DNA of 64,000 nucleotides from Roseiconus lacunae (GTDB lineage: Bacteria > Planctomycetota > Planctomycetia > Pirellulales > Pirellulaceae): NCBI RefSeq assembly GCF_008312935.1, contig NZ_VSZO01000005.1, positions 307,358 through 371,357 of the forward strand, given 5' to 3'. The notes under the pieces are model-generated. The model did no database searches and had not been told where the DNA came from. It saw nothing but the letters and a program-made list of their open reading frames with translations. Of the stretch, positions 10,127-19,458 are shown piece by piece. Within the stretch, counting starts at the first letter, position 1. Each line of letters opens with the position of its first letter. The position numbers were made by a program, and so were the translations under genes.

Positions 10127-11464
10127 GTGAAGCGTTCAAGCAAAACGATCATGCTCGCCGGCCAGGGCGGTGTTCGGGCGATGACAAACCTGCTCATCGC
10201 TGCTTACCTGTCCCGGCAACTTTCTGAGGTCGAGCTTGGGACGTATCGGCAGGTACTGCTACCGAGCGCGACGTTGCTCCCGGTGCTAGTCTTGGGGCTG
10301 CCAACGACGCTACTGTTTTTTGTCAGCAAGAATCGGGAGAGCAGTAAGAATATTTGGTTGAACAACACTGCGTTGCTCTCGCTGATCGGCGCCCTCTATG
10401 CGGCCGGCCTCCTGTTCGGAGGTTATCATTTGGTGACGTATGCGTTTGGTAATCCGGCGATGGCACCGTTCTTATGGGCGGCAGTCATCATTGGTTTCGT
10501 TGAGATCGCCACCGCATCGTTTCAGCAGTGTCTGTTTGCCACTGACCGATATCGGGAATCAGCTCTGCTGAGCATGGCATTTTCGATTGGTACGTTCCTT
10601 GCGGTCCTGTTTGCATTCCGGAGCTCGGGGACGTTGGCAAGCGTGCTCGCCGCCCAGACAGCCATCTTGCTTGTATTTCTTCCGCTAAGACTATGGCGGA
10701 TGTATGCGGCGACCGAAGGCGAGTCTGGCCGGATATCTCGATCGGAGTTGCGAACCCAATTAACGCACGGTGCTGACCTCGGGCTCGCGACGATTTTCGG
10801 AATTCTGCACAAGCAACTCGATAAGCTGATCGTTGCGGTCATTGCCAACCCGCTGCAGTATGCGATTTTTTCCAACGGCGCCCGTGAGGTACCGTTTGTG
10901 GGAATCGTGCAAGGCGCAGTGACGAACGTCATATTGCCGGAGATGACCCGGTATTTTGAAGAGGGGCGGATTCGAGAAGCTCACGAGTTATGGAAGCGGG
11001 CAACGCTCAAGGTTTCCAGCATTCTCTTTCCGTTGACCGCGATCTTAGCGGTTCTTTCTGAAGATATCGTCGTATTGGTATTCTCGGAAAAGTATCGCGC
11101 CGCCGGTCCCGTATTCTTGGTCTACTGTCTTTGTTTGCCGGCAAAGTCAATTTCATATGGAAGTGTGTGTATTGCGGCAGGGCGAAACGATCTGGTTCGA
11201 AAGGGTTCGTCGATTGGTTTTATTGCGAACTTAGTGTTGTCAATGATTCTCGTGATAGCAATTGGTCCTCTCGGAGCTGCGATTGCTACCGCGTTTACGA
11301 TTTGTTTTATTTTAGTGCCCTGGTATTTGAATAAGATTCAACGCCTATTCAGATCAACTGTTATCGAAGTCTTGCCTTGGCGTACATTAGTGATCTATTT
11401 GGGATTGAGTATCGCTCTTGCAGTGGTGCTGGGCTTTCTACGCGCCCTTTTTGGTGTAGTGTAA
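10127..11464 (+). CDS. Polysaccharide flippase, Wzx/MATE-like
   Basis: An integral inner-membrane protein of 445 residues with about 12 predicted hydrophobic segments, of the polysaccharide transporter (Wzx/MOP) class. It likely flips undecaprenyl-linked repeat units to the periplasm. LAGQGGVRAMTNLLIAAYLSRQLSEVELGTYRQ at the start and ILHKQLDKLIVAV in the middle are typical of this superfamily. The start is GTG, and an in-frame ATG at 10151 is an alternative. Its stop TAA overlaps the ATG of the acyltransferase gene, implying coupled translation. Base composition becomes more AT-rich towards its 3' end. Confidence 0.85.
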   Translation: MKRSSKTIMLAGQGGVRAMTNLLIAAYLSRQLSEVELGTYRQVLLPSATLLPVLVLGLPTTLLFFVSKNRESSKNIWLNNTALLSLIGALYAAGLLFGGYHLVTYAFGNPAMAPFLWAAVIIGFVEIATASFQQCLFATDRYRESALLSMAFSIGTFLAVLFAFRSSGTLASVLAAQTAILLVFLPLRLWRMYAATEGESGRISRSELRTQLTHGADLGLATIFGILHKQLDKLIVAVIANPLQYAIFSNGAREVPFVGIVQGAVTNVILPEMTRYFEEGRIREAHELWKRATLKVSSILFPLTAILAVLSEDIVVLVFSEKYRAAGPVFLVYCLCLPAKSISYGSVCIAAGRNDLVRKGSSIGFIANLVLSMILVIAIGPLGAAIATAFTICFILVPWYLNKIQRLFRSTVIEVLPWRTLVIYLGLSIALAVVLGFLRALFGVV

Positions 11465-11970
11465 TGCTAAGATATATCACGCGAAAATTGCTTTCGTTTA
11501 TTGGGTTTGGGAGGTATCGACAGGTCCCATTGCCAATTCTCCTCGTCTCAATTGTTGCCCAAAAAATATTCCGGTTGAATGCTAAGGTGCCTTTTCTGGT
11601 GCACTACAGCTCTCACGTAGTCGGAGGCAATATAATATTAGGCAGTGAGGTAGAGCTTTCGTTCGCCGTTTCAGCTAACTTGAGTGTCGCAGTTCACAGA
11701 GATACAACGCTTCGAATCGGTGATCGTACTATAATTGCGCCCCATGTGGCAATTCGAACAGCGAACCATGGGCTATTAGATCGAAAAAGTTTTGTGACCG
11801 GAGACGTGGTAATTGGTGAGAACTGCTGGATTGGGTTTGGTGCGGTGATCCTTCCCGGTGTCGTTCTCGGAGATAACGTTACGGTTGGAGCCGGCGCTGT
11901 TGTTACGAAGAGTTTCAAAGCGAACAGTGTAATTGGCGGAGTGCCCGCCAAGTTGATTAAGGAAGTCTAA
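11464..11970 (+). CDS. Hexapeptide-repeat O-acyltransferase (WcaF/maltose acetyltransferase-like)
   Basis: A trimeric left-handed beta-helix acyltransferase, probably O-acetylating a sugar of the polymer. Repeats are visible from about residue 60 on: LRIGDRTIIAPHVAI, then GDVVIGENCWIGFGAVILPG, VTVGAGAVVTKSF and GGVPAKLIKEV, the classic C-terminal end. H in RTANHG is the likely catalytic histidine. The open frame extends upstream to 11377, but the ATG at 11464 overlaps the flippase stop and gives a 168-residue protein of normal size. The coding sequence is noticeably AT-rich compared with the cluster average. Confidence 0.85.
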   Translation: MLRYITRKLLSFIGFGRYRQVPLPILLVSIVAQKIFRLNAKVPFLVHYSSHVVGGNIILGSEVELSFAVSANLSVAVHRDTTLRIGDRTIIAPHVAIRTANHGLLDRKSFVTGDVVIGENCWIGFGAVILPGVVLGDNVTVGAGAVVTKSFKANSVIGGVPAKLIKEV

Positions 11971-11999
11971 GGTATCTTTCGATAATACAGTCAGGGGGA

Positions 12000-13073
12000 A
12001 TGGTGAAGATACTTCATCTGCCTACATCTGTTGGGTGTTATGGTTACAGCATGGCGAATGCTGAACGAATTGCGGGATTGGATAGCCATTCATTAATTCT
12101 CGATAACAATGGGTTTGGATTTCCTTGTGACGAGCAAATCTGCGTAACGGCCCGACTCTCGTCTTTGCGTAAACGCAAAGAGCTAGTGAAGGAAATTCGG
12201 GTTCAATACGATATCTTGCACTTTAATTTCGGGACGAGTGTAATTGATCTAAGGCGATTTGGGATCAATCTTCGGGATTTGAAGATGTATGAAGGGTTTT
12301 GTAAGGTCGTCGTCTCGTTTAACGGGTCCGATCTTCGTAATTGGGATCATCGCAAGGTGAATCCCAATACGCCATATAGGTCTGATCATACAGTCTCGGG
12401 GTTTTTGAAAGATCGGTTGAAACGCTATCGCGCAAAGATCTGGATGAGGCACGTCTCGCACGCTTTTGTTTCTACTCCCGATCTCTTGCAGTTTCTTCCC
12501 GAAGAGAAGTGTTCATATCTTCCGGGCGTGAAAGAAAACGTACGTAATATTTCACCGGTTCTGTACGATGAGCATGCAGAGCCGTTCAGGATTGTCCATG
12601 CACCTTCAAATCGGAAATTGAAGGGTACGCAGGTTTTAGTTGACGCCGTGAAGAGCTTGCAGCGAGATGGTGTGCCAGTCGAGCTGTTGTTGGTTGAAGG
12701 TGTGACGAATCGCGAGGCTATTGAGCTCTATAAGAAGGCACATCTTATTGTTGATCAGTTGCTGATCGGTTGGTACGGTGGCTTCGCGATTGAGTCGCTC
12801 GCACTTGGTAAACCCGTGATGGCGTACATCAACGATGATACGCTCGCACGGGTGGATGCTGAAATGCGGAAGGATGTTGTGGACACGTTCGTCAGTACGG
12901 AGCCGGCGCGTGTCAAGGATGATCTCTTGAAAGCGATTGGAAATCGCTCCAGTCTGGCCGAAAAAGCGGGCAAAGGGCCGGAGTTCGTGTCCACGTGGCA
13001 TTGCCCCGACAAAGCGATACGTCCGGTGATTGAGATCTACGAGTCAATTCTGAATTCGGGGTCTATGCGTTAA
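12000..13073 (+). CDS. Glycosyltransferase-like protein (GT4-type C-terminal half)
   Basis: A 357-residue protein, likely a retaining GT-B glycosyltransferase. The N-terminus MVKILHLPTSVGCYGYSMA is a nucleotide-fold start. The C-terminal half has PFRIVHAPSNRKLKGTQVLVDA, VEGVTNREAIELYKKAHLIVDQLLIGWYGGFAIESLALGKPV in pieces, and the acidic and glycine residues of the GT4 donor site. The purine run AGGGGGA is only one base from ATG 12000. GTG 12003 has better spacing, so the true start may be either. It lies in the AT-rich patch of the cluster. The sugar specificity is unknown. Confidence 0.75.
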   Translation: MVKILHLPTSVGCYGYSMANAERIAGLDSHSLILDNNGFGFPCDEQICVTARLSSLRKRKELVKEIRVQYDILHFNFGTSVIDLRRFGINLRDLKMYEGFCKVVVSFNGSDLRNWDHRKVNPNTPYRSDHTVSGFLKDRLKRYRAKIWMRHVSHAFVSTPDLLQFLPEEKCSYLPGVKENVRNISPVLYDEHAEPFRIVHAPSNRKLKGTQVLVDAVKSLQRDGVPVELLLVEGVTNREAIELYKKAHLIVDQLLIGWYGGFAIESLALGKPVMAYINDDTLARVDAEMRKDVVDTFVSTEPARVKDDLLKAIGNRSSLAEKAGKGPEFVSTWHCPDKAIRPVIEIYESILNSGSMR

Positions 13074-13170
13074 TAGACAGTGATCCGCCTTTATGCGGGC
13101 TAGTTGGCTAGTTTGAGCCGCTCGGTTAAGAACCGAGGTAACTCACGAGATTATACGAGGACGGTCGTCG

Positions 13171-14241
13171 ATGCAGGAATCAGTTTTTCGCGTAGCAACC
13201 ATTATTGGCGCGCGACCACAATTTATTAAAGCTGCGCAAACCAGTCGAGCTTTGGCCTCGGCGGGCATTGCCGAGGAGATTATTCATACGGGACAACACT
13301 TCGACAAGAATATGTCGGATGTGTTTTTTCAGCAGATGGGGATTCCTAAGCCGGATTTTCATTTAGGAATCGGTGGTGGGACTCATGGTGAAATGACGGG
13401 ACGGCAGATCGAGGCGATCGAGAAAGTGCTGCTCAAGAATACACCAGACTGGGTGATTGTTTATGGAGACACCAACTCCACCTTGGCGGGAATGATTGCG
13501 GCAACAAAGTTGCATATCAGGGTCGCGCATGTTGAGGCTGGGCTGCGGTCTTTCAATCGGTTGATGCCCGAGGAGATCAATCGGGTGCTTACCGATCATG
13601 CATCCGATTTGCTGTTTGCACCGACCCCAACGGCTGTTCGGCACCTCGAGGCCGAGGGAATTAAGGGGGCTAAGGTGCAGATGGTAGGCGATGTAATGTT
13701 TGACGCGACGCTTCACTACAAAAGCAAGGCGAAAGAGCCAGATTGGGGCAGCGAGGCGGCGCCGAAGCAGTTTGTTCTGGCCACGATTCACCGAGCGGAG
13801 AATACGGATGACCAATCACGTCTTTCTGCGATTCTTGATGGGCTAGCGACGTCGAAACTGCCTGTCGTGCTGCCGGTTCATCCACGGACGAAGAAACAGG
13901 TAGAGTCGCTAGGGCTGCAGTTCCCCGCGAATTTCCGGTTGATCCCACCGGTTGGCTATTTGGAGATGAATTGGTTGGAATCTCATTGCGAGCTCGTCGC
14001 TACCGATTCGGGGGGCGTCCAGAAAGAGGCATTTTTCCATGGAAAACCCTGTTTAACATTGAGAGATGAGACTGAGTGGTCAGAGTTAGTTGAATCGGGG
14101 TGCAATCGGTTAGTCGGGGCTGACTCCGAAGTGATTGGTGATGCTTTGCGACACCCGCCATCCGCTCCGAGCGGTCAGATGCTTTACGGTGATGGAGATG
14201 CCTCCGAGAAAATCGCTCAGTTGCTGGCCAGTTTTGGTTAG
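13171..14241 (+). CDS. UDP-N-acetylglucosamine 2-epimerase, non-hydrolysing (WbpI/WecB-like)
   Basis: Inverts C2 of a UDP-HexNAc-type sugar through an elimination/re-addition mechanism. The 356-residue protein has the family start VATIIGARPQFIKAA, YGDTNSTLAG, HVEAGLRSFNRLMPEEINR (key Glu and His residues), HRAENTDD and TDSGGVQKEA. In this cluster, with the WbpE- and WbpB/D-type genes, the WbpI role (UDP-GlcNAc(3NAc)A to UDP-ManNAc(3NAc)A) is the best inference, though plain WecB activity (UDP-GlcNAc to UDP-ManNAc) cannot be excluded. Confidence 0.9.
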   Translation: MQESVFRVATIIGARPQFIKAAQTSRALASAGIAEEIIHTGQHFDKNMSDVFFQQMGIPKPDFHLGIGGGTHGEMTGRQIEAIEKVLLKNTPDWVIVYGDTNSTLAGMIAATKLHIRVAHVEAGLRSFNRLMPEEINRVLTDHASDLLFAPTPTAVRHLEAEGIKGAKVQMVGDVMFDATLHYKSKAKEPDWGSEAAPKQFVLATIHRAENTDDQSRLSAILDGLATSKLPVVLPVHPRTKKQVESLGLQFPANFRLIPPVGYLEMNWLESHCELVATDSGGVQKEAFFHGKPCLTLRDETEWSELVESGCNRLVGADSEVIGDALRHPPSAPSGQMLYGDGDASEKIAQLLASFG

Positions 14242-14398
14242 CCGTCAAATTGAGCCAACCGTGGTTTCAGGAGCCTAGGGGTTCCAAGGAAGCTCAGCGC
14301 CGCTATTTGATTTGTTGGGGGTGTCGTAAGCGTGTCGTGCCAGATTTTCTTGTGCTGAATATTTTTGCGTCGGACAAACGTGAATCTTTAGGGATGTG

Positions 14399-15637
14399 AT
14401 GAAGAAAGTTGCAATTATCGCTTACCGATTCCCGCCCTACAGCGGAATTGGGGCAATGCGAATGCGGTGCGTCGCACAGCATCTGCCCGAATTCCAGTGG
14501 GAGCCCATCGTTTTCACGAGTGATTGGTCCGAAGCAAATTGCGATCGGATTGACCATAACTGCGATGAAGCGGTGTTGGGACGTGTTATCGCTCGTGCCA
14601 AGCGAGTTGATTCGGGCGGATCAACTCGCAGCGGGAAGCTGGGGCGCATCAGGCAGCTCTATCAGGAATTCGTGTCGAGACGAGAATTCTACAAGCACAC
14701 GTTACGATGTTTTGAGCGATACGTTGACGAAAATGGAAAGCCGGACTTAGTTTTAGCGACTTATCCAGTCGCCGCTGCATTTTCAGCGGCAGACGTGATC
14801 CACAAGCGGTTCGGCATTCCTTGGGTGGCTGATTTTCGTGACTTACCTGATTATTTGCACAAACGTCCCCGTTTCGCGATATCGCATTCGAAGCGACTTG
14901 TCTCTTCGTGTGATCACATTCTGACTGTTTCCAAGCCGCTTGCAAACGTCTTGCGCGCTCGGCATGGCAAAGAGGTGTCAGTCATTCCAAATGGGTTTGA
15001 CTCAAGTAGTGCGGACACGAATTCTCGAGTTGGTCTGAGCAAGAATCGCAAATTTACGCTGACCTACACTGGCCTGCTTTATCCGCCCGGGCATCCCGCG
15101 CGTATCTCTCCTGCGATCTATTTCAAAGCGCTTGACGCGTTAGCAGATGAACAGAGAATCGATTTAGCGAATGTCTCAGTTCGACTGATCGGCACCAAGG
15201 AAGAGGCCGTGAGGAGGCATTTTGCCGACCGTTCTTCTGAACGATGTGTTGAGATCGTTGAATGGTGCGAGCGAGAGGAAGCGGCTCGAGAGCAGCGGTC
15301 TGCGGATCTTCTATTATCGCTTGGGTCAACAGAGATTCAGGGCGTCGTTACAGGGAAGGTTTTCGAGTACCTTAACTCTGGCACACCCATTCTCTCCGCG
15401 CCACATGATGTCGATGGAGTGGGGTTTGTTTTGGAGAAGTCTGGAGCCGGCGAGACGGTGGAGACAGTCGACGAAGCGAAGGAGGTGATTCGATCGCATT
15501 ATGAGCGTTGGGAATCTCCGAGTCCAATACCGATAGAGGTTGACCAAGAATTCATCAGAAGCTTTGACTGGGACCGTCTGACCGGGCGAGTCGCCGAGTG
15601 TTTTGATGTTTGCAAGGGTAACGGAGCCGTCAAATGA
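14399..15637 (+). CDS. Glycosyltransferase, GT4-like
   Basis: A 412-residue GT-B glycosyltransferase. MKKVAIIAYRFPPYSGIGAMR at the N-terminus (in parts) is the glycine-rich acceptor-side loop seen in GT4 enzymes. VADFRDLPDY and VSVIPNGFD mark the hinge, and GVVTGKVFEYLNSGTPIL contains the donor-binding acidic motif. A GTG at 14396 directly precedes ATG 14399; the ATG is preferred. The stop TGA overlaps the next ATG (ATGA), so translation of this enzyme and of the following polymerase is probably coupled. Confidence 0.85.
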   Translation: MKKVAIIAYRFPPYSGIGAMRMRCVAQHLPEFQWEPIVFTSDWSEANCDRIDHNCDEAVLGRVIARAKRVDSGGSTRSGKLGRIRQLYQEFVSRREFYKHTLRCFERYVDENGKPDLVLATYPVAAAFSAADVIHKRFGIPWVADFRDLPDYLHKRPRFAISHSKRLVSSCDHILTVSKPLANVLRARHGKEVSVIPNGFDSSSADTNSRVGLSKNRKFTLTYTGLLYPPGHPARISPAIYFKALDALADEQRIDLANVSVRLIGTKEEAVRRHFADRSSERCVEIVEWCEREEAAREQRSADLLLSLGSTEIQGVVTGKVFEYLNSGTPILSAPHDVDGVGFVLEKSGAGETVETVDEAKEVIRSHYERWESPSPIPIEVDQEFIRSFDWDRLTGRVAECFDVCKGNGAVK

Positions 15638-16941
15638 ATAACTGGAGCACTCAGGTGGCGCACGGCGGCGAAGATTGGGACGGTGATCGGATGCCCAAGA
15701 GGCCATCACTGTTTCTAATGCTAAGTGCGATCGCAACGATCGCGACTTTCCCGCTGTACATTTTTGCAAGTGGCGGTGCGCAGCCAAGCCATGGATTTTT
15801 TATCCTCTTCTGCTTGTTGTTCCATAAAGAGTTGCTGCAGCATGTGATGCCGGAGAAGTGGGCAATCGCTTACGGGCCAATGCGTGCCGCATTCTGTTTT
15901 GTTTTTGTTGTCTTTGTCGTCCAACTGATCTACGGCATTACGCTTGAGTCGGCTGAAATGCTCAAGTACATCGCGTTTATTTCGTTCAATTTTGGTTACT
16001 TAGTGGTGATGTATCGGTACATAGTGACGTACCGGACGACAGCACTGAACCATGTGTTTATCGGGATGCTTCTTGCAGTCGGTTTGGCATTGATGGGTGT
16101 GATACTTAACATGGGGCCTAATTCCGGGCGCCAAACAGGATTCTTCAATAATCCGAATCAGCTTGGGTATTTTGGCTTAATTGATGTGATGCTGTTTCTG
16201 GCTTGTTATTCGGTTTGCACCCTCAAGTATGCCCGTATTTTAGCGTTAGCCGGGATAGCGGCGTCGGTCTACCTTATTCTTGTATCGCTTAGCAAGGCGG
16301 CGCTCGTATCCGCATTTTTGGGGCTCCTGCTGTTTGCTCCCAGCATTAAAGGTCGTGACCTAGCGTTTCTAGGTGTGTTGTGTGTTATTACCCTGCCATT
16401 TTTGGCGCCGAAAATCATTGAGTCCAATGTGGTTTCGCGTGTCGTCGCGCGTATTCAAGATATTGGCCACGATAGAGATGACTCGATTGCAGGACGTGGT
16501 TATAACCGTATCAAACGGTATCCTGAAAAATTAATCTTTGGTGCTGGAGAAGGTGAGTACCGGCGGTTTGGGGCTCTTTTGGAGATGCACAGTACGATAG
16601 GTAACATAGTTTTTTGTTACGGTGTTGCTGGTGCACTGTTCTTTTTCCTTTTCAATCTTCGCTGTTTAAAGGCGTCGCCTCAGTTATTCATCTCAATTTT
16701 CGCACCGCTTTATGCTTATGGGATGACCCACAACGGCATTCGGTTTAGTGCGTTTTGGTTGGCGTATGCGGTTTTCCTTGCCATCTGTGAGTTGCAACGG
16801 AACGATGAAGGCGATTTTGAAATCGATACCTTGTCGTGGTCACATCTGCGAGACTTGGTCCCGGGTTCTCGGAAGCGGAACTATGAGCCGGACGACTACG
16901 ACTATCAAATGATCGGGCAAGCTGAACTGGTTCGGTCGTGA
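15634..16941 (+). CDS. O-antigen polymerase-like membrane protein (Wzy)
   Basis: A 435-residue polytopic inner-membrane protein with about ten hydrophobic segments from residue 30 to 395. GFFNNPNQLGYFGLIDVML is the O-antigen polymerase-type loop (FxNPNxLG). IIFGAGEGEYRRFG-like sequence in the large periplasmic loop and HSTIGNIVFCYGVAGALFF near the end fit the Wzy/ligase superfamily. It probably polymerises repeat units exported by the Wzx-like protein at 10127. It is overlapped by its neighbours at both ends (ATGA upstream, GTGA downstream). Confidence 0.8.
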   Translation: MNNWSTQVAHGGEDWDGDRMPKRPSLFLMLSAIATIATFPLYIFASGGAQPSHGFFILFCLLFHKELLQHVMPEKWAIAYGPMRAAFCFVFVVFVVQLIYGITLESAEMLKYIAFISFNFGYLVVMYRYIVTYRTTALNHVFIGMLLAVGLALMGVILNMGPNSGRQTGFFNNPNQLGYFGLIDVMLFLACYSVCTLKYARILALAGIAASVYLILVSLSKAALVSAFLGLLLFAPSIKGRDLAFLGVLCVITLPFLAPKIIESNVVSRVVARIQDIGHDRDDSIAGRGYNRIKRYPEKLIFGAGEGEYRRFGALLEMHSTIGNIVFCYGVAGALFFFLFNLRCLKASPQLFISIFAPLYAYGMTHNGIRFSAFWLAYAVFLAICELQRNDEGDFEIDTLSWSHLRDLVPGSRKRNYEPDDYDYQMIGQAELVRS

Positions 16942-18155
16942 CTGCAATTGCGACGATGAATCGAATACTGGACGAAGGTGTGAATCAAAGGATAGGAGAA
17001 GTGGAGACCCCGAAGGTCAAACCGGGAAAACACGTCGTCATTGTCTGCGATCTGTTGAGTACGTTTTTGCGTTTCCGGTTGCCGGTCGCGCTGCGTCTGG
17101 TCAGCCTTGGACATCACGTCACACTGATTACGTCAGACGCTGACTGCGATGATGAGCGACTTGCGATGCTGTCCGCACAAGGCTTGTCGGTGGAATTGAT
17201 TCGGATGGATCGCACCGGAATGAATCCTTTTAAGGACGCTTCCTACGCGCGGCGATTGCGAAAGGCGTTTCTTCGGTTGAGACCGAATCGAATCCTCGCT
17301 TATCAAGCCAAATGTGCCACATGGTCCGCGATCGCTGCCAGGAGCGTGAAGGGATGTAAGGTCGCAATCTTGTTTCCTGGGCTTGGTTATCTCTTCGCGC
17401 CCTCCCATGGAATGCGTGCGAAACTGGTGAAGCTCGCCGCGAGGCAACTTTGCCGATTTGCCTACTCAAGCGTCGATATTGCGATTTTCCAAAATGACGA
17501 AGACCGAGAGACTCTAGCGAACTGTGGGATCGGTCTCCACGGAGCGACGATTCATCGAGTCAACGGTAGTGGCGTCGACCTAGAGCAATTTCCATATTCC
17601 GAATGTCCGGGCAATCCGATTCGGTTTTGTATGGCGACGCGGTTGTTGGCAGACAAGGGAATCCCAGAGTTCGTTGAGGCGGCTCGGCATTTGAAAAGTA
17701 AATTTGGCGAGCGCGTTCAATTCACGATCGCCGGGAAGTATGACCGAGCACCTTCAGCAATTCGCGAGTCGGAGATGGATCTTTGGGTCAAGGAAGGGAT
17801 TATCGACTATGTCGGCTTGGTCGACGATATGCAGGGCTTCCTTAAGGCAGCCTCTGTGTTTGTGTTACCGTCGTACTACATGGAGGGAACCCCGAGGTCG
17901 ATTCTGGAAGCCCTCGCGAGCGGTAGGGCGGTGATTGCGACAGATCAGCGGGGATGTCGAGAAACCGTCGACGACGAGATCAATGGTTTTTTGGTTCCAG
18001 TTCGAAACGCCGACGCGTTGGCAGGGGCGATGGAGCGATTTGTGGAATCTCCCGGCCTTTTGAGTTCGATGGGAAAAGAAAGTCGTCGATTGGCCGAGTC
18101 AAAATATGACGTAGAGATTGTAGCTCGGCAAATGACGGACGCGTTGGAACTGTAG
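16938..18155 (+). CDS. Glycosyltransferase, GT4 (PglA/CapM-like)
   Basis: A 405-residue cytoplasmic GT4 glycosyltransferase. The N-terminal domain has FRLPVALRLVSLGHHVTLIT and PGLGYLFAP, typical of PglA/CapM-like enzymes that add an N-acetylhexosamine to a lipid-linked sugar. The C-terminal domain has ATRLLADKGIPEFVEAA and the EGTPRSILEALASGRAVIAT donor-binding motif with its two glutamates. The start GTG overlaps the preceding stop (GTGA); ATG 16956 is an alternative. It is the last gene of the cluster, and an intrinsic terminator follows 51 bases later. Confidence 0.87.
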   Translation: MTAIATMNRILDEGVNQRIGEVETPKVKPGKHVVIVCDLLSTFLRFRLPVALRLVSLGHHVTLITSDADCDDERLAMLSAQGLSVELIRMDRTGMNPFKDASYARRLRKAFLRLRPNRILAYQAKCATWSAIAARSVKGCKVAILFPGLGYLFAPSHGMRAKLVKLAARQLCRFAYSSVDIAIFQNDEDRETLANCGIGLHGATIHRVNGSGVDLEQFPYSECPGNPIRFCMATRLLADKGIPEFVEAARHLKSKFGERVQFTIAGKYDRAPSAIRESEMDLWVKEGIIDYVGLVDDMQGFLKAASVFVLPSYYMEGTPRSILEALASGRAVIATDQRGCRETVDDEINGFLVPVRNADALAGAMERFVESPGLLSSMGKESRRLAESKYDVEIVARQMTDALEL

Positions 18156-18206
18156 GAGTCGAGAAATCGGCTCGTCGAACGAACGAGTGCGAACGAATTA
18201 TTGGTG

Positions 18207-18244
18207 AGGCGACACGGTAGAATAACCGTGTCGCCTTTTTTCTT
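18207..18244 (+). terminator. Intrinsic terminator closing the polysaccharide cluster
   Basis: GGCGACACGG and CCGTGTCGCC form a perfect 10 bp GC-rich stem around an 8-base loop (TAGAATAA), followed by TTTTTTCTT. It lies 51 bases after the last glycosyltransferase gene and is the clearest terminator in the window. Confidence 0.92.
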
Positions 18245-18272
18245 GCGCTGATGGTTGTATAGGAGCCCGTTT

Positions 18273-19454
18273 ATGAAGTGTTGGTTGTCGTCGTTAGTGT
18301 TGGTATTGGTTTGTTTGAGTGGCCGGTGTCTTGCGTCTGAGACAGACTTGCTTTGGGATCGAAGTCAAGCGGTGCCGGCGGTCGCTGAACTTCGGGCACT
18401 CAAGAATGCGAGGTTCTCTGTCATCAAACCGTATGAATTTGACAAAGATGGTTATCGCTTTTTGCATGGCGTCGCGATTTGTTTTCACAAAGGCAAATTG
18501 TATGCCTCGTTTGGACACAACCAGGGCGGCGAGAATACCGATTCGGAGCAGGCACGATTCTGTGTCAGCAGCGACGACGGAAAAACATGGTCAGATGTGA
18601 AGACAATCGATGCGGGAGACGACGCTGGTATCGGGGTGAGCCACGGTGCATTTCTTTCGCACAACGGTTCACTATGGGCTTTCCAGGGGGCTTATCGCGG
18701 AGTCATGAAAGATGTCCATACTCGAGCGTACCAATACGATGAAGAAAGCGGCAATTGGGTCGGGCTGGGGAAGGTGATCGGCCAAGGTTTTTGGCCGATG
18801 CAACAGCCAATCCAGATGGACAATGGAAGCTGGATCATGGCCGGGCTGAAAGTCGGCGATGGTAATCCGGCGGTCGTCGCCATCAGTAAGGATGACACGT
18901 TCGAGAATTGGGACGTGGTCACGATTCCCGTTCAAGCGAAAGGGAAAATGTGGGGCGAGTCGACTGTCATCGTCGAAGGGAATCATGTGACGAACATTTC
19001 ACGATACGGCCAGGAAGCGAGGGCCTTGGTTTCAGTCAGCGAAGACTTTGGGCGAAGTTGGACACCGATGGCGCCGAGCAATCTGCCTATGGCGACCAGT
19101 AAACCCTGTGCGGGAAAACTGAGTTCGGGTCAACGGTTCTTGGTTTGTACGACGACTGCTGATAGCGGTGGACGTCGCTCCCCGTTGACAATTGCTGTGT
19201 CGAGACCAGGGGAAGACGTTTTCACGGCGATCTTTATCATCCGCGATGGGGTGTTTCCAAAGGGGCCTGGCGAATCGCATCACAAGGCCGCGCTGTCCTA
19301 TCCTTACGCAATCGAGTACCGCGGCAATTTGTATGTCGGCTACTCAAACAACGGGGGAAACGTCGGAAGGGTGGGAGAGGGACGCGAATTGTGGAACAAC
19401 AACAGTGCTGAACTCGCCGTCATCCCGTTAAGCGATTTGCGGGTCGACGAATGA
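18273..19454 (+). CDS. Secreted sialidase-like (BNR/Asp-box) protein
   Basis: A 393-residue exported protein with a signal peptide (MKCWLSSLVLVLVCLSGRCLA) and a predicted six-bladed beta-propeller of the sialidase/BNR superfamily. Asp-boxes are visible as SSDDGKTW near residue 97 and SEDFGRSW near 255. It may bind or hydrolyse a glycan outside the cytoplasm. The full arginine triad of true sialidases could not be confirmed by eye, so the substrate is open. The open frame reaches TTG 18255, but ATG 18273 has AGGAG at good spacing and begins the signal peptide. It sits just after the polysaccharide-cluster terminator and is probably a separate unit. Confidence 0.8.
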   Translation: MKCWLSSLVLVLVCLSGRCLASETDLLWDRSQAVPAVAELRALKNARFSVIKPYEFDKDGYRFLHGVAICFHKGKLYASFGHNQGGENTDSEQARFCVSSDDGKTWSDVKTIDAGDDAGIGVSHGAFLSHNGSLWAFQGAYRGVMKDVHTRAYQYDEESGNWVGLGKVIGQGFWPMQQPIQMDNGSWIMAGLKVGDGNPAVVAISKDDTFENWDVVTIPVQAKGKMWGESTVIVEGNHVTNISRYGQEARALVSVSEDFGRSWTPMAPSNLPMATSKPCAGKLSSGQRFLVCTTTADSGGRRSPLTIAVSRPGEDVFTAIFIIRDGVFPKGPGESHHKAALSYPYAIEYRGNLYVGYSNNGGNVGRVGEGRELWNNNSAELAVIPLSDLRVDE

Positions 19455-19458
19455 AGAC

